Part shown: in pieces, positions 43,813 to 52,299 of the stretch
Layout: every line of letters starts with the position of its first letter
Position numbering within the stretch: the stretch's first letter is position 1
Origin: CAYNHF01 sp964397045
GTDB taxonomy: Bacteria; Actinomycetota; Acidimicrobiia; Spongiisociales; UBA5794
Length of the DNA: 64,000 nt
Reading direction: 5' to 3'
Assembly: GCA_964397045.1 (NCBI GenBank)
Contig: CAYNHF010000051.1
Span: forward strand, 35,381 to 99,380
The notes under the pieces: generated by a model
Seen by the model: the letters and a program-made list of their open reading frames with translations, nothing else
Told to the model about the DNA's origin: nothing
Databases searched by the model: none
Program-made: the position numbers and the translations under genes

Positions 43813-45009
43813 GTGACCGCAACCGCAGACACCGTTCGCAAACGTCGCTGGCCGCGCTACTTCCTTATCGGCATCCTGGCTCTGGTTGTATTGTTCTATC
43901 TCGGTGGCGGCTGGTACTTCTCCAACCAGATCCGAGACGACCTTCTCACCGTCAAGCCACCAACCGTTTCCTATGACCTCGACGTCCTGGCCGTCGACTC
44001 TGAGTTGATCACCTTGCGCGAAACCGACGGACATGATGACGAACTCCGAACTCCCGGCGTCTACGGTGTCACGTGGGATGGCGGAACTGGCGAATTGGGT
44101 GACATCCTCACCACGGGAAGTGCTACCGACGTCACCCGCGTCTTCACGCTGCTCGAAGGCGCAGCCCCCACGGCAGGAACCCAGGCCGATGTCAACAAGA
44201 ACGTCTTTCCGCCAGATCCCCTCCGTGCATTCGACGTCGCCTTCGAGGACGTGCAATACAACTCGCCATTGGGACCCATGGACGCATGGTTCGTCCCCGG
44301 GGAATCAGACACCTGGGCGGTGATGATCCACGGCAAGGGGGTAGACCGCGACGAGACCCTGCGGGTCATGCAGCCGTTCCTCGAGGTCGGTCTCCCCATC
44401 CTCTCGATCCGGTACCGCAACGACATCGACCAACCACAGGATCCCTCCGGCTTCTACAGATACGGCGTATCCGAATGGCAGGATCTCGAGGGTGCGGTCC
44501 AATACGCAGCAGACAACGGCGCTGAAGACGTCGTGCTCGTCGGCCTCAGCACGGGTGGCCCGATCGCGATCAGCTTCCTACAGAAGTCTCCATCAGCAGG
44601 CAGGGTCAAGGGGGCGGTGCTGGACGCACCAAATCTCGATGTGGGACGCGCCGTAGATTTCGCCGCATCGATGCGAACCCTTCCGCTCATCAATACCGCG
44701 ATTCCGGACAGCCTCACCTCCGTGGCCAAGTTCATTGCCGGGCTCCGCTTCGACATCGACTGGGACGATCTCGACTACGTCAATCGAGCTGCCAACGTCA
44801 ACTTCCGCATGCTCGACTTCCACGGCGAGGCGGATGACACCGTCCCGATCGACGTCAGCCAGCGCCTCACCAAGGCCTCGCGCCTCGGAGTCACCCTCTT
44901 CGAAGTTCCCAAGGCGCTGCATGTCGGATCGTGGAACATCGCCCCGGACGGTTACGCGACGGCGGTGCGCGAGTACCTGCAAACGATCGGCGCTCGCGGA
45001 GGCGGCTGA
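43813..45009 (+). CDS. Membrane-anchored alpha/beta hydrolase
   Basis: 398 residues from the GTG at 43813, chosen for the GAGGAG 5 nt upstream (an ATG at 43786 has none). One N-terminal membrane helix (about 16-36), then an extracytoplasmic domain; the hydrolase core begins near DTWAVMIHGKG. Likely triad: Ser in LVGLSTGGP, Asp in FHGEADDTVP, His in KALHVGSW. Relatives are annotated as peptidase- or esterase-like; substrate unknown. Confidence 0.8.
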   Translation: MTATADTVRKRRWPRYFLIGILALVVLFYLGGGWYFSNQIRDDLLTVKPPTVSYDLDVLAVDSELITLRETDGHDDELRTPGVYGVTWDGGTGELGDILTTGSATDVTRVFTLLEGAAPTAGTQADVNKNVFPPDPLRAFDVAFEDVQYNSPLGPMDAWFVPGESDTWAVMIHGKGVDRDETLRVMQPFLEVGLPILSIRYRNDIDQPQDPSGFYRYGVSEWQDLEGAVQYAADNGAEDVVLVGLSTGGPIAISFLQKSPSAGRVKGAVLDAPNLDVGRAVDFAASMRTLPLINTAIPDSLTSVAKFIAGLRFDIDWDDLDYVNRAANVNFRMLDFHGEADDTVPIDVSQRLTKASRLGVTLFEVPKALHVGSWNIAPDGYATAVREYLQTIGARGGG

Positions 45010-45036
45010 TCGCTCCCGAGCGCGCTACTCGCTCCG

Positions 45037-45042
45037 TACACT
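45037..45042 (+). promoter_or_regulatory. -10 hexamer TACACT upstream of the LigD-type polymerase
   Basis: TACACT 7 nt before the GTG at 45050; transcription should begin at or near that codon. Confidence 0.5.
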
Positions 45043-45049
45043 CGCAGTA

Positions 45050-46072
45050 GTGCGCCGTACCGGTCCTGGAGGCAATGTGGCCGCTGACGAAACCCATGTC
45101 GAGGTTGTCGGCGAACCGATCCGGATCTCGAGTCCGGGAAAGGTCATGTTCCCCGACCAGGGTTGGTCCAAGCTCGACGTGGTCGAGCACTACGTCATGT
45201 GTGCTGCCGGAGCCCTGCGCGGCGTATGGAACCGGCCCTCGCTTTTGAAACGTTGGAACCGCGGCGTGGCGGGCGACCCCCTGTTCGTCAAGCGGCCAAA
45301 GTCTGCCAGCAACCTGGTCGACGTCACCTTTCCATCCGCCCGCCCCGGCCGCATGTTCGCGCCGATCACCGAACGCGACGTCATCTGGATGGCACAGATG
45401 AATTGCCTCGATTTGAACCCATGGAACGCCCGCGCAGATGACATCGACCACCCGGACGAGCTGCGTATCGATCTCGATCCGACGGAGGGGTACGACTTCA
45501 CGGCAGCCAGGGACGTCGCGGCCGCATTCAACGAACTGCTGACAGAGAAGGGCCTAGTCGGCTGGCCGAAGACATCCGGCAATCGCGGGATGCACATCTA
45601 CGTGCGGCTCGAACGACGCTACGACTATTTCCAGGTGAGACGGGCGGCGCTGGCGCTGGCGCGCGAAGTCGAACGCCGCCATGAGCTCGCAACCACCGCG
45701 TGGTGGAAGGAGGAACGCGACGGTGTCTTCATCGACTTCAACCAGAACGCGTGGGACAAGACCATCGCCTCTGCCTACAGCGTGCGCCATACCGGCTACG
45801 TCTCGACCCCGTTCCGGTGGGACGAGCTGGCCGCACTCGACCACACCCGGTTTGATCTCATGAGCTTCAAGGATCGCTGGAAGGAGGTCGGAGACCTGAC
45901 GGACGGCATCGACGAAGCGGCCTGCCGGCTCGAAGTGGTACTTGACATGGTCGCTGCGGATGAGGAGCGCGGCTTTGGTGATGCACCCTGGCCGCCGCAC
46001 TATCCAAAGATGCCGGGTGAGCCACCCCGGGTACAGCCGTCCAAGAAGGTCGCCGAGAACTGGGAAGACTGA
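45050..46072 (+). CDS. LigD-type polymerase/primase domain protein (PolDom)
   Basis: 340 residues from the GTG at 45050 (leaderless position); the GTG at 45077 with GGAGG upstream is an equally possible start. It covers one archaeo-eukaryotic-primase-like domain: opening ISSPGKVMFPDQGWSK, metal-binding Asp141/Asp143 in RIDLDP, then GWPKTSGNRGMHIYV and VFIDFNQNAWDKTIASAYSV. In LigD this domain adds nucleotides, often ribonucleotides, during non-homologous end joining. Here it stands alone. The gene for the ligase part is convergent, 17 bp away. Confidence 0.88.
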   Translation: MRRTGPGGNVAADETHVEVVGEPIRISSPGKVMFPDQGWSKLDVVEHYVMCAAGALRGVWNRPSLLKRWNRGVAGDPLFVKRPKSASNLVDVTFPSARPGRMFAPITERDVIWMAQMNCLDLNPWNARADDIDHPDELRIDLDPTEGYDFTAARDVAAAFNELLTEKGLVGWPKTSGNRGMHIYVRLERRYDYFQVRRAALALAREVERRHELATTAWWKEERDGVFIDFNQNAWDKTIASAYSVRHTGYVSTPFRWDELAALDHTRFDLMSFKDRWKEVGDLTDGIDEAACRLEVVLDMVAADEERGFGDAPWPPHYPKMPGEPPRVQPSKKVAENWED

Positions 46073-46089
46073 GCTCGCCACTCGCTCGC

Positions 46090-47124
46090 CTAGTGAAAGA
46101 CCACCTCGCTGAACCCGATTCCCTCGGGTCGCTCAAGTTGGTCCATCGTGCACTCTGCCGCCGGTTTGTCTGGTCGCCAGCGCTCGAAGCGGGTGGCGTG
46201 GCGGAACCGGTTGCCTTCCAATTGGTCGTAGCTGATCTGTACGACCACACCGGGGGTCACCGGGGTCCAGTCCATCGACTTGCCGCCGCTCCAGCGGCTG
46301 GGTCCGCCGGGAACCCTGACCCCGTCACCGCCACCGAAACTTTCGTCCGATCGCAGTTGTTCGAACTGCTCGAGCAACACGGTGCGATCTGTATTCGAGA
46401 ACCCCGAACAGTGCCCCACGAACGTCAGGTCTCCTGCTGAGTCGTACATCCCGAGCAGGATCGAACCGATCTTGTCGCCATCCTTGTGGACGCGATAGCC
46501 CCCGACCACGCAATCCGCGTCGCGCCGATGCTTCCACTTGATCCACTCCCGCTTGTCCTCGTGATAAGGCCCATCTTCTAGTTTGCAGATGATGCCGTCG
46601 CACCCCGCCGCTTCGAACGCGGAGAACCAACGGGAGGCCTCTGCGAAATCCCCGGTCGCCGGGGTCAGGTGCCAGGGGAAACCGAGTTCGGGAAACAGCG
46701 CCTCGAGCCGTCGCCGGCGCAACTGGTAGGGAGCGTCCCGCAGGTCCTCTCCCGCATCGGCCAGCAAATCGAACGCCACGATCTCGGCAGGCGTTGCTTC
46801 GGCCAGCATGGTGATCCGCGACTCAGCAGGGTGGATCCGCTGCTGCAGCATGTCGAACCGCGTCACATCACCCGAGATGACAACGATCTCGCCGTCGACG
46901 ACGGAACCGTCTGGGAGGCGTGACAGCGGCTCTGCCAGTTCGGGGAAGTAGCGAAGCAGTGGTTTCTCGCTGCGGCTGTCGAGCCGCGGGGAGTCACCGC
47001 CCCACGCAATCGCCCGAAACCCGTCCCATTTCGGCTCGTACACCCAGCCGGGAGGCTCGGGTGGTTTCGCCTTGATCCTCGCCTTCATCGGCTTGATCGT
47101 CGGTTGGAACGGCCAAGAAGTCAC
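46090..47124 (-). CDS. ATP-dependent DNA ligase (LigD/LigC ligase type)
   Basis: 344 residues. Adenylation motif YEPKWDGFRAI with nucleophile Lys32, then VVDGEIVV (motif III), DGIICKLEDGPY (IV) and EWIKWKHRRDADCVVGG (V), followed by the OB domain (GSILLGMYDSAGDLTFVGHCS). No polymerase or nuclease domain is fused. With the convergent polymerase gene it forms a split LigD. No Ku gene is in the window. Leaderless GTG start behind TAAGCT. Confidence 0.9.
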   Translation of the reverse strand: MTSWPFQPTIKPMKARIKAKPPEPPGWVYEPKWDGFRAIAWGGDSPRLDSRSEKPLLRYFPELAEPLSRLPDGSVVDGEIVVISGDVTRFDMLQQRIHPAESRITMLAEATPAEIVAFDLLADAGEDLRDAPYQLRRRRLEALFPELGFPWHLTPATGDFAEASRWFSAFEAAGCDGIICKLEDGPYHEDKREWIKWKHRRDADCVVGGYRVHKDGDKIGSILLGMYDSAGDLTFVGHCSGFSNTDRTVLLEQFEQLRSDESFGGGDGVRVPGGPSRWSGGKSMDWTPVTPGVVVQISYDQLEGNRFRHATRFERWRPDKPAAECTMDQLERPEGIGFSEVVFH

Positions 47125-47130
47125 GGCGCG

Positions 47131-47136
47131 AGCTTA
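47131..47136 (-). promoter_or_regulatory. -10 hexamer TAAGCT of the leaderless ligase gene
   Basis: TAAGCT on the minus strand, 6 nt before the GTG at 47124. Confidence 0.5.
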
Positions 47137-47165
47137 CGCGAGCGACGCCGGCAGCGGGCCGGACC

Positions 47166-47717
47166 TCACGCAGCCGACAGGCCGGCGGCGAACGCCTTGG
47201 CAGAGTCGGCGTCGAACCCGACCAGTCGAATCTCGTCGAGCGCTTCGGGCTGTGCCTCGCACCACTCGACCACCGCTTTGGCGATGGTGGCAGTCGCCGC
47301 ATCCAACGGGTACCCGAGGATCCCGGCCGAGACCGCCGGAATGGCGATCGAGTTGGCTTCGACGCCGATCGCGGCGTCGAGCGCCGCGGTGATGGCCGCG
47401 GTGAGCTGTCCCGCATTGTCCCTCCCCGACCGATACCGTGGGCCGACGACGTGAATGATGTGTGACGCCTGAAGCATCCCGGCGGTCGTCACCGCCGCCG
47501 TGCCGTTGGGAAGCGGACCATGCTCTCGCACCCAGGCGTCCGACTCCTCCTGGATCACCCTGCCTCCGGTGCGGACCAGGGCGACGGCAACCCCCCCGCC
47601 ATGTGACAACTGCTCATTCGCGGCGTTGACGAGCGCGGCAACGGGCTGCTGGGTGAGATCACCCTGGATCACCCAGATCTGGCACCGACCGACCGCCCGA
47701 TGAGCAATGGCATCCAT
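47166..47717 (-). CDS. Macrodomain (ADP-ribose-binding) protein
   Basis: 183 residues from the ATG at 47717. Macrodomain motifs: IQGDLTQQPVAALVNAANEQLSHGGGVA and IAIPAVSAGILGYPLDAATATI, with the Gly-rich loops that hold ADP-ribose. Members remove ADP-ribose from proteins or nucleic acids or deacetylate O-acetyl-ADP-ribose. It lies 41 bp upstream of the ligase on the same strand but each gene has its own leaderless promoter. Confidence 0.9.
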   Translation of the reverse strand: MDAIAHRAVGRCQIWVIQGDLTQQPVAALVNAANEQLSHGGGVAVALVRTGGRVIQEESDAWVREHGPLPNGTAAVTTAGMLQASHIIHVVGPRYRSGRDNAGQLTAAITAALDAAIGVEANSIAIPAVSAGILGYPLDAATATIAKAVVEWCEAQPEALDEIRLVGFDADSAKAFAAGLSAA

Positions 47718-47723
47718 CCCGAC

Positions 47724-47729
47724 ATCGTA
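47724..47729 (-). promoter_or_regulatory. -10 hexamer TACGAT of a leaderless start
   Basis: TACGAT on the minus strand, 6 nt before the ATG at 47717; this decides the start over the TTG at 47735. Confidence 0.5.
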
Positions 47730-47763
47730 TAACAACCACAGCGGGAGGCGTCCGCAACAGCGG

Positions 47764-48564
47764 CTACCAACGCGACGGCTCAGGCTGGGCCGTCTCGCCG
47801 AGCAGCCTCTCGATCATGTAGGCGAAACGCTCCGGGTCGCCGGTGGTTGTGTATCTAATCCGGCGGAGGTGATCGGGGGGGGCCGTGGTGCCGGCATCCG
47901 TGAGCAGTCGGCGGACCTGTCTGGCAACGGCCGGCGACGGATCGATGATGTCGACCTGGTCTCCCACGACCGCCCGAATGTCGGCGATGAGGAAGGGGTA
48001 GTGGGTGCATCCGAGGACGAGGGTGTCCATCCCAGCGTCGCGCATGGGCTCGAGGTGAGCGGCCAGCAGCTCTCGTGCCTCGGCGGTGCCCGAGCCGTCG
48101 TTCTCGACCAGCCCGGCGAGTCCAGCACCGACCTGAGGAATCACGGTGACGTGGTTCGCGTGACGGTCGACCACAGTGGCAAAGAGCTCACCCTGAAAGG
48201 TCGCCGACGTTGCCAGCACACCGACGACTCCGGTGCGAGACTGCAGCGCGGCCGGTTTCACCGCCGGCTCCAGCCCGACGAACGGCGTGTCCGGGTATCG
48301 CTCGCGTAGTGGGTAGAGGGCAGCGGCGGACGCGCTGTTGCAGGCCACCACGACGACCTTGGCCCCAGCAGCGATGAGACCCGCCGTCACCTCGAAGGCC
48401 CGCTCCCGAACCGCCTCGATGCCGAGGCGTCCGTAAGGGGACCATTGCTGATCGGCGACGTAGAGGATCGACTCGTCGGGCAGCACGACGGTGATCTCGC
48501 GCAGGATGGATAAGCCACCCACCCCGCTGTCGAAGACTCCGATCGGTCGTGCGTCGCCGCCCAT
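47764..48564 (-). CDS. murI: Glutamate racemase
   Basis: 266 residues. FDSGVGGLSILREI at the N-terminus, catalytic Cys75 (VVACNSASA) and Cys186 (LVLGCTHYPF). Supplies D-glutamate for peptidoglycan. ATG at 48564 with no clear ribosome binding site; TGCAAT lies 8 nt upstream. Confidence 0.94.
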   Translation of the reverse strand: MGGDARPIGVFDSGVGGLSILREITVVLPDESILYVADQQWSPYGRLGIEAVRERAFEVTAGLIAAGAKVVVVACNSASAAALYPLRERYPDTPFVGLEPAVKPAALQSRTGVVGVLATSATFQGELFATVVDRHANHVTVIPQVGAGLAGLVENDGSGTAEARELLAAHLEPMRDAGMDTLVLGCTHYPFLIADIRAVVGDQVDIIDPSPAVARQVRRLLTDAGTTAPPDHLRRIRYTTTGDPERFAYMIERLLGETAQPEPSRW

Positions 48565-48704
48565 GGGAAGCCATTGCAGCAGACGAAGGCGCGTCGAGGG
48601 AGGATTGATTCTCGCAGTTCGCGCCGCGCCCGCATCAGCGAGTAGCCGAACCAGATGGACTCGGCTGTAGCCAAGTGAACGCCGCGAAGCCGACTGACCT
48701 CACC

Positions 48705-49038
48705 ACCTACCCCGAGGGGTGGGAACCCGAAGGGGATCCCACCCGGTGCCGATCAGCTGATCCAGGCCGACGGAGACTCGCTCGACCTCATTCCTATCTT
48801 GGGTGAGAACGACCGCGGGCAGATAGCGGGCCTCGACGACTCCAACACAATGTGGGTGTCCGTCGAGGGAGGATCGACCTGGCAAGCGATCGGCGTTCTC
48901 AGCCTCGAACAGGATGAGGATGAGGGCATCGACATCGACGTCGTAGTTGCTACCGAATCCTTGCTGCTGGTCGCGGGCACCACCGGCCAATCCGAAATAC
49001 CGCCAGGCGCGATCTGGGTGGGCGAGTGGAGTCGCTGA
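48705..49038 (+). pseudogene. Remnant of a secreted Asp-box (BNR-like) protein
   Basis: No start codon of quality. A first frame reads TTYPEGWEPEGDPTRC, then after a frame change the second reads ADQLIQADGDSLDLIP ... WVSVEGGSTWQAIGVL ... PPGAIWVGEWSR to a TGA at 49038. The stretch SVEGGSTW matches the Asp-box SxDGGxTW with Glu for Asp, as in sialidase or BNR-repeat proteins. Probably the tail of a lost gene. The rest of the gap from 48565 holds nothing I can support. Confidence 0.4.
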
Positions 49039-49050
49039 GAGACATCGCGG

Positions 49051-49056
49051 TAGCCT
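49051..49056 (+). promoter_or_regulatory. -10 hexamer TAGCCT of a leaderless start
   Basis: TAGCCT 6 nt before the GTG at 49063; no ribosome binding site. Confidence 0.55.
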
Positions 49057-49062
49057 GAGCGC

Positions 49063-49437
49063 GTGGAGATCGAACAGGGACAACACGGGGAACTGACCAT
49101 GGTGGTCGGCATCGAGGACACCGCTATCGCCATGGGAAGCGGCAGCGTTGAGGTGCTGGCTACCCCCCGGATTGTCGCCTGGGTAGAGGCCGCCTCCGTC
49201 GCCGCACTGGCCGGTGCCCTCGAAGGGGGATCTACCTCGGTGGGTATCCGCATCGACCTCGCCCACAAAGCGCCGGCACCGGTCGGTGCCGAGGTAACGG
49301 CAGCCGCCACGGTGAAAGAGGTGGAAGGCAGCGCCATCACCTTCGAAGTGACCGCGTTCGCCGCGGGCGTCGAACTCGCCAACGGTGAACACACCCGGGT
49401 CATCGTCGACGAGGCCCGGTTCGGATCGGCTTCGTGA
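49063..49437 (+). CDS. Hotdog thioesterase, fluoroacetyl-CoA-thioesterase (FlK)-like
   Basis: 124 residues. The FlK catalytic set is kept with identical spacing: Thr34, Glu42 and His68 here against Thr42, Glu50 and His76 in Streptomyces cattleya FlK, in VLATPRIVAWVEAAS and DLAHKAPAPVG. This family hydrolyses small acyl-CoA thioesters; fluoroacetyl-CoA itself need not be the substrate. Confidence 0.85.
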   Translation: MEIEQGQHGELTMVVGIEDTAIAMGSGSVEVLATPRIVAWVEAASVAALAGALEGGSTSVGIRIDLAHKAPAPVGAEVTAAATVKEVEGSAITFEVTAFAAGVELANGEHTRVIVDEARFGSAS

Positions 49438-49510
49438 GCCTGTAGTCAACACCTGCCTCCCGCACCCGGTCGTCGTGCGACTGATCCTCGACGAGGCTCA
49501 CCCTCCGCCC

Positions 49511-49516
49511 TACACT
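49511..49516 (+). promoter_or_regulatory. -10 hexamer TACACT of the leaderless helicase gene
   Basis: TACACT 7 nt before the ATG at 49524. Confidence 0.55.
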
Positions 49517-49523
49517 CGAACGT

Positions 49524-51581
49524 ATGTTCGCTCCTCCCGTCCCCGAAACTCCCACCTGGCTCGACGAACTCAACGAGCAGCAACGCGCTGCCGTCGATCA
49601 CGGCGAAGGACCCCTCCTGGTGATCGCAGGGGCGGGATCGGGCAAGACCAGAACACTCGCCGGACGGGTCGCCCGGCTCATCGAAGATGGCGTGCAGCCG
49701 GATCGGATCCTGCTGCTGACCTTCACCCGCCGGGCTGCTGCCGAGATGTTGCGCCGCGCGAATGGCCTCATCGCCGACCGAAGCGCGGCCCGGGTCTGGG
49801 GTGGCACCTTCCATGCCACCGCCCACCGGCTGCTACGCCATTACGGGAACGCCGTAGGACTCAACGACGGCTTCACAGTCATCGACCAGAGCGACAGCGA
49901 GTCGTTGTTCGGTCTGCTCCGAACCGAACTCGGGGTGGCATCGACCAAAGAGAGGTTTCCCCGCCAGGAGACGATCGCAGCGATCTACTCGCGCAGCGTC
50001 AACGCCCAGACCAAGCTGTCGGAAACACTCGACACCCGGTTCCCGTGGTGCCGGGATCACGTCGAGCCACTGAAGGAACTCTTCGCGGCATATACGGCTC
50101 GCAAGCATCAGCACAACGTCGTCGACTACGACGACCTCCTGCTCTACTGGCGAGCCCTCATCGAATCGTCTGCGGCGGCACCGCTGCGAGCCATGTTCGA
50201 CCACGTCCTCGTCGACGAATATCAGGACACCAACCGCGTCCAGGCCGACATCCTGATGGGCCTGTGCAGCCCGGAAGGCAACCTCACGGTGGTCGGTGAC
50301 GATGCGCAGGCCATCTACTCCTTCCGCGCCGCAACAGTCGACAACATCCTCGGCTTCTCGGACGAGTACCCCGGGGCCACCGTTATCCAGCTCGAACAGA
50401 ACTATCGGTCGACGCCCCAGGTGTTGGCCGCAGCCAACGCCGTCATCTCGGAGTCCACCGAACTGTTCCCGAAGACGCTGTGGTCGTCCCGCCCCGAAGG
50501 CGCCAGGCCCCGGCTCGTGACGTGTTTCGACGAGGCAGCGCAGGCCGACTACGTGTGTGACCGCGTGCTCGAACTCAGGGAGCAGGGAGTCGACCTCAAG
50601 GACCAGGCGGTGCTGTTTCGGACCGGCCACCACAGCGACGGACTCGAGCTCGAACTCTCCCGACGCCGCATCCCGTTCGTGAAATTCGGCGGTCTCAAGT
50701 TCCTCGAGGCAGCCCACATCAAGGATCTGCTCGCCACCCTACGGGTTCTCGACAACCCCAAAGACGAACTGGCGTGGCACCGGGTGCTCCGCATGGTGCC
50801 CGGGATCGGTCCGGCGACCGCAGCCCGTGTGATGGGCAACCTCGCGGCGACGGCCGCGGCCGGCGGCACAAACGAATTGCGCGAGTTCATCAACCTCGAC
50901 ATACGCATTCCCGTACAGGGTCGAGCGCCGCTCGCCGAGCTCACGACTGCGCTGGCGGACTGCGCTTCCGGAGGCGACGATCTCGGACCCGCCGGACAGA
51001 TCGATAGGCTGATCGACTTCTTCCGGATGGTGTTCGAACACGGCTACGACAACGCCGCAGCCCGGCTCGGCGACATCGAGACGCTCCGCTCGCTCGCCGC
51101 CGATTTCCCTTCCCGCAGCCAGTTCCTCGCCGACCTTGCCCTCGATCCCCCAAACAGCACCAGCGACCTGGCGCAGCCTCCCCACCTCGACGACGACTAC
51201 CTCATCCTGTCCACCATCCACTCCGCCAAGGGAGGCGAGTGGGAAGCCGTCTTTCTGATCCACGCAGCAGACGGCAACCTCCCCTCCGACATGGCGCTGA
51301 ACGAGCCGGGCGGGGTCGAAGAGGAGCGCCGCATCATGTACGTCGCTCTCACCAGGGCACGAACCGAACTCCATGTCACGGTGCCCCAGCGCTTCTATCA
51401 CAGACGTCGCGGGATGGACGCCGCCCACAGCTACGGCCTCCCGAGCCGCTTCCTCAGCGGCGCCCGTACCGCCTTCGATGAAGCCGCCGTCGGGGCCGCG
51501 GCCGCCGAGGGCGGATCGGCTCCATCAGTCGCTCCGGCCGCAGATCCTGTGGACCGGGTCCTCGCCGGCCTCTGGGAGTGA
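49524..51581 (+). CDS. UvrD/Rep-family DNA helicase (SF1)
   Basis: 685 residues. LNEQQRAAVDHGEGPLLVIAG (Q motif) with Walker A GAGSGKT (Lys41), LTFTRRAAAEML (Ia), VDEYQDTN (II), VGDDAQAIYSFRAA (III), LEQNYRS (IV), STIHSAKGGEWEAVFLI (V) and MYVALTRARTELHV (VI). Slightly shorter than UvrD/PcrA and lacking their C-terminal RNA-polymerase-binding tail. A 3'-5' DNA translocase for repair or replication restart. Confidence 0.92.
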   Translation: MFAPPVPETPTWLDELNEQQRAAVDHGEGPLLVIAGAGSGKTRTLAGRVARLIEDGVQPDRILLLTFTRRAAAEMLRRANGLIADRSAARVWGGTFHATAHRLLRHYGNAVGLNDGFTVIDQSDSESLFGLLRTELGVASTKERFPRQETIAAIYSRSVNAQTKLSETLDTRFPWCRDHVEPLKELFAAYTARKHQHNVVDYDDLLLYWRALIESSAAAPLRAMFDHVLVDEYQDTNRVQADILMGLCSPEGNLTVVGDDAQAIYSFRAATVDNILGFSDEYPGATVIQLEQNYRSTPQVLAAANAVISESTELFPKTLWSSRPEGARPRLVTCFDEAAQADYVCDRVLELREQGVDLKDQAVLFRTGHHSDGLELELSRRRIPFVKFGGLKFLEAAHIKDLLATLRVLDNPKDELAWHRVLRMVPGIGPATAARVMGNLAATAAAGGTNELREFINLDIRIPVQGRAPLAELTTALADCASGGDDLGPAGQIDRLIDFFRMVFEHGYDNAAARLGDIETLRSLAADFPSRSQFLADLALDPPNSTSDLAQPPHLDDDYLILSTIHSAKGGEWEAVFLIHAADGNLPSDMALNEPGGVEEERRIMYVALTRARTELHVTVPQRFYHRRRGMDAAHSYGLPSRFLSGARTAFDEAAVGAAAAEGGSAPSVAPAADPVDRVLAGLWE

Positions 51582-51651
51582 CCCGCGCGCAGTCTGCCGG
51601 GCAGACACCGCTCACGCTAGGGTCGGCGTCGGCGTGTGAGGGAGGACAGCA

Positions 51652-52284
51652 GTGGAAGCGCAGCGACCGTCGTTTCGCATCGGGGACGCGATCTCATTCG
51701 GCTGGGAACGGTTCAGAGACAACGTCGGGATTCTCCTCGGCGTGATCGCGATCGCAGTCGCAATCAACCTCGGTTTCTCGATCTTGACCCGCGGCGTGAA
51801 CAGCGGCCTGGCAGGCGCGTTGATCGCCCTCGCCTCTTGGGCGGTGTCGATTGTGATTGGTATGGGAGTCATTCGGATCGCGTTGAAGATCACAGACGGT
51901 CAGACGCCGGAAATCGCCGATCTGTTCATCTTCGACATCAACTTCGTTGCGTATGTCGTCACGTCGATCATCTTCGGCATTTCCGTAGTCCTCGGGCTCA
52001 TCTTCTTCATCATTCCGGGAATCATGATCGCGCTGGCCTGGGGCTTCTATGGGTGGCCCATCGTCGATCGCGGCGCCCTCGTCGGGGAGTCGCTGACCGT
52101 GAGTTCCACCATTACCCGCGGTCACCGCTGGCATCTGCTCGGCTACGGAATCGTGCTCGGACTCTTCAATTTCCTCGGGGTCATCACGCTCTTCGGGTGG
52201 CTCATCACCATCCCCGTGAGCATCGTCGCCACTGCCTACGTGTACCGGCGGCTCAGCGGAGACCCGGTGGTGGAAACCATCTGA
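51652..52284 (+). CDS. Integral membrane protein, unknown
   Basis: 210 residues, about six helices, beginning SFRIGDAISFGWERFRDNVG, a start shared with glycerophosphoryl-diester-phosphodiesterase-like and DUF975-type membrane proteins. GTG start with GGAGGA; TAGGGT at 51618 is the likely -10. Confidence 0.65.
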   Translation: MEAQRPSFRIGDAISFGWERFRDNVGILLGVIAIAVAINLGFSILTRGVNSGLAGALIALASWAVSIVIGMGVIRIALKITDGQTPEIADLFIFDINFVAYVVTSIIFGISVVLGLIFFIIPGIMIALAWGFYGWPIVDRGALVGESLTVSSTITRGHRWHLLGYGIVLGLFNFLGVITLFGWLITIPVSIVATAYVYRRLSGDPVVETI

Positions 52285-52299
52285 GCCTGCCCGGCGCAT

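Noticed and set aside
45050..47124. Complete Ku-LigD NHEJ operon
   Set aside because: No Ku reading frame in the window and the two genes are convergent, not an operon.
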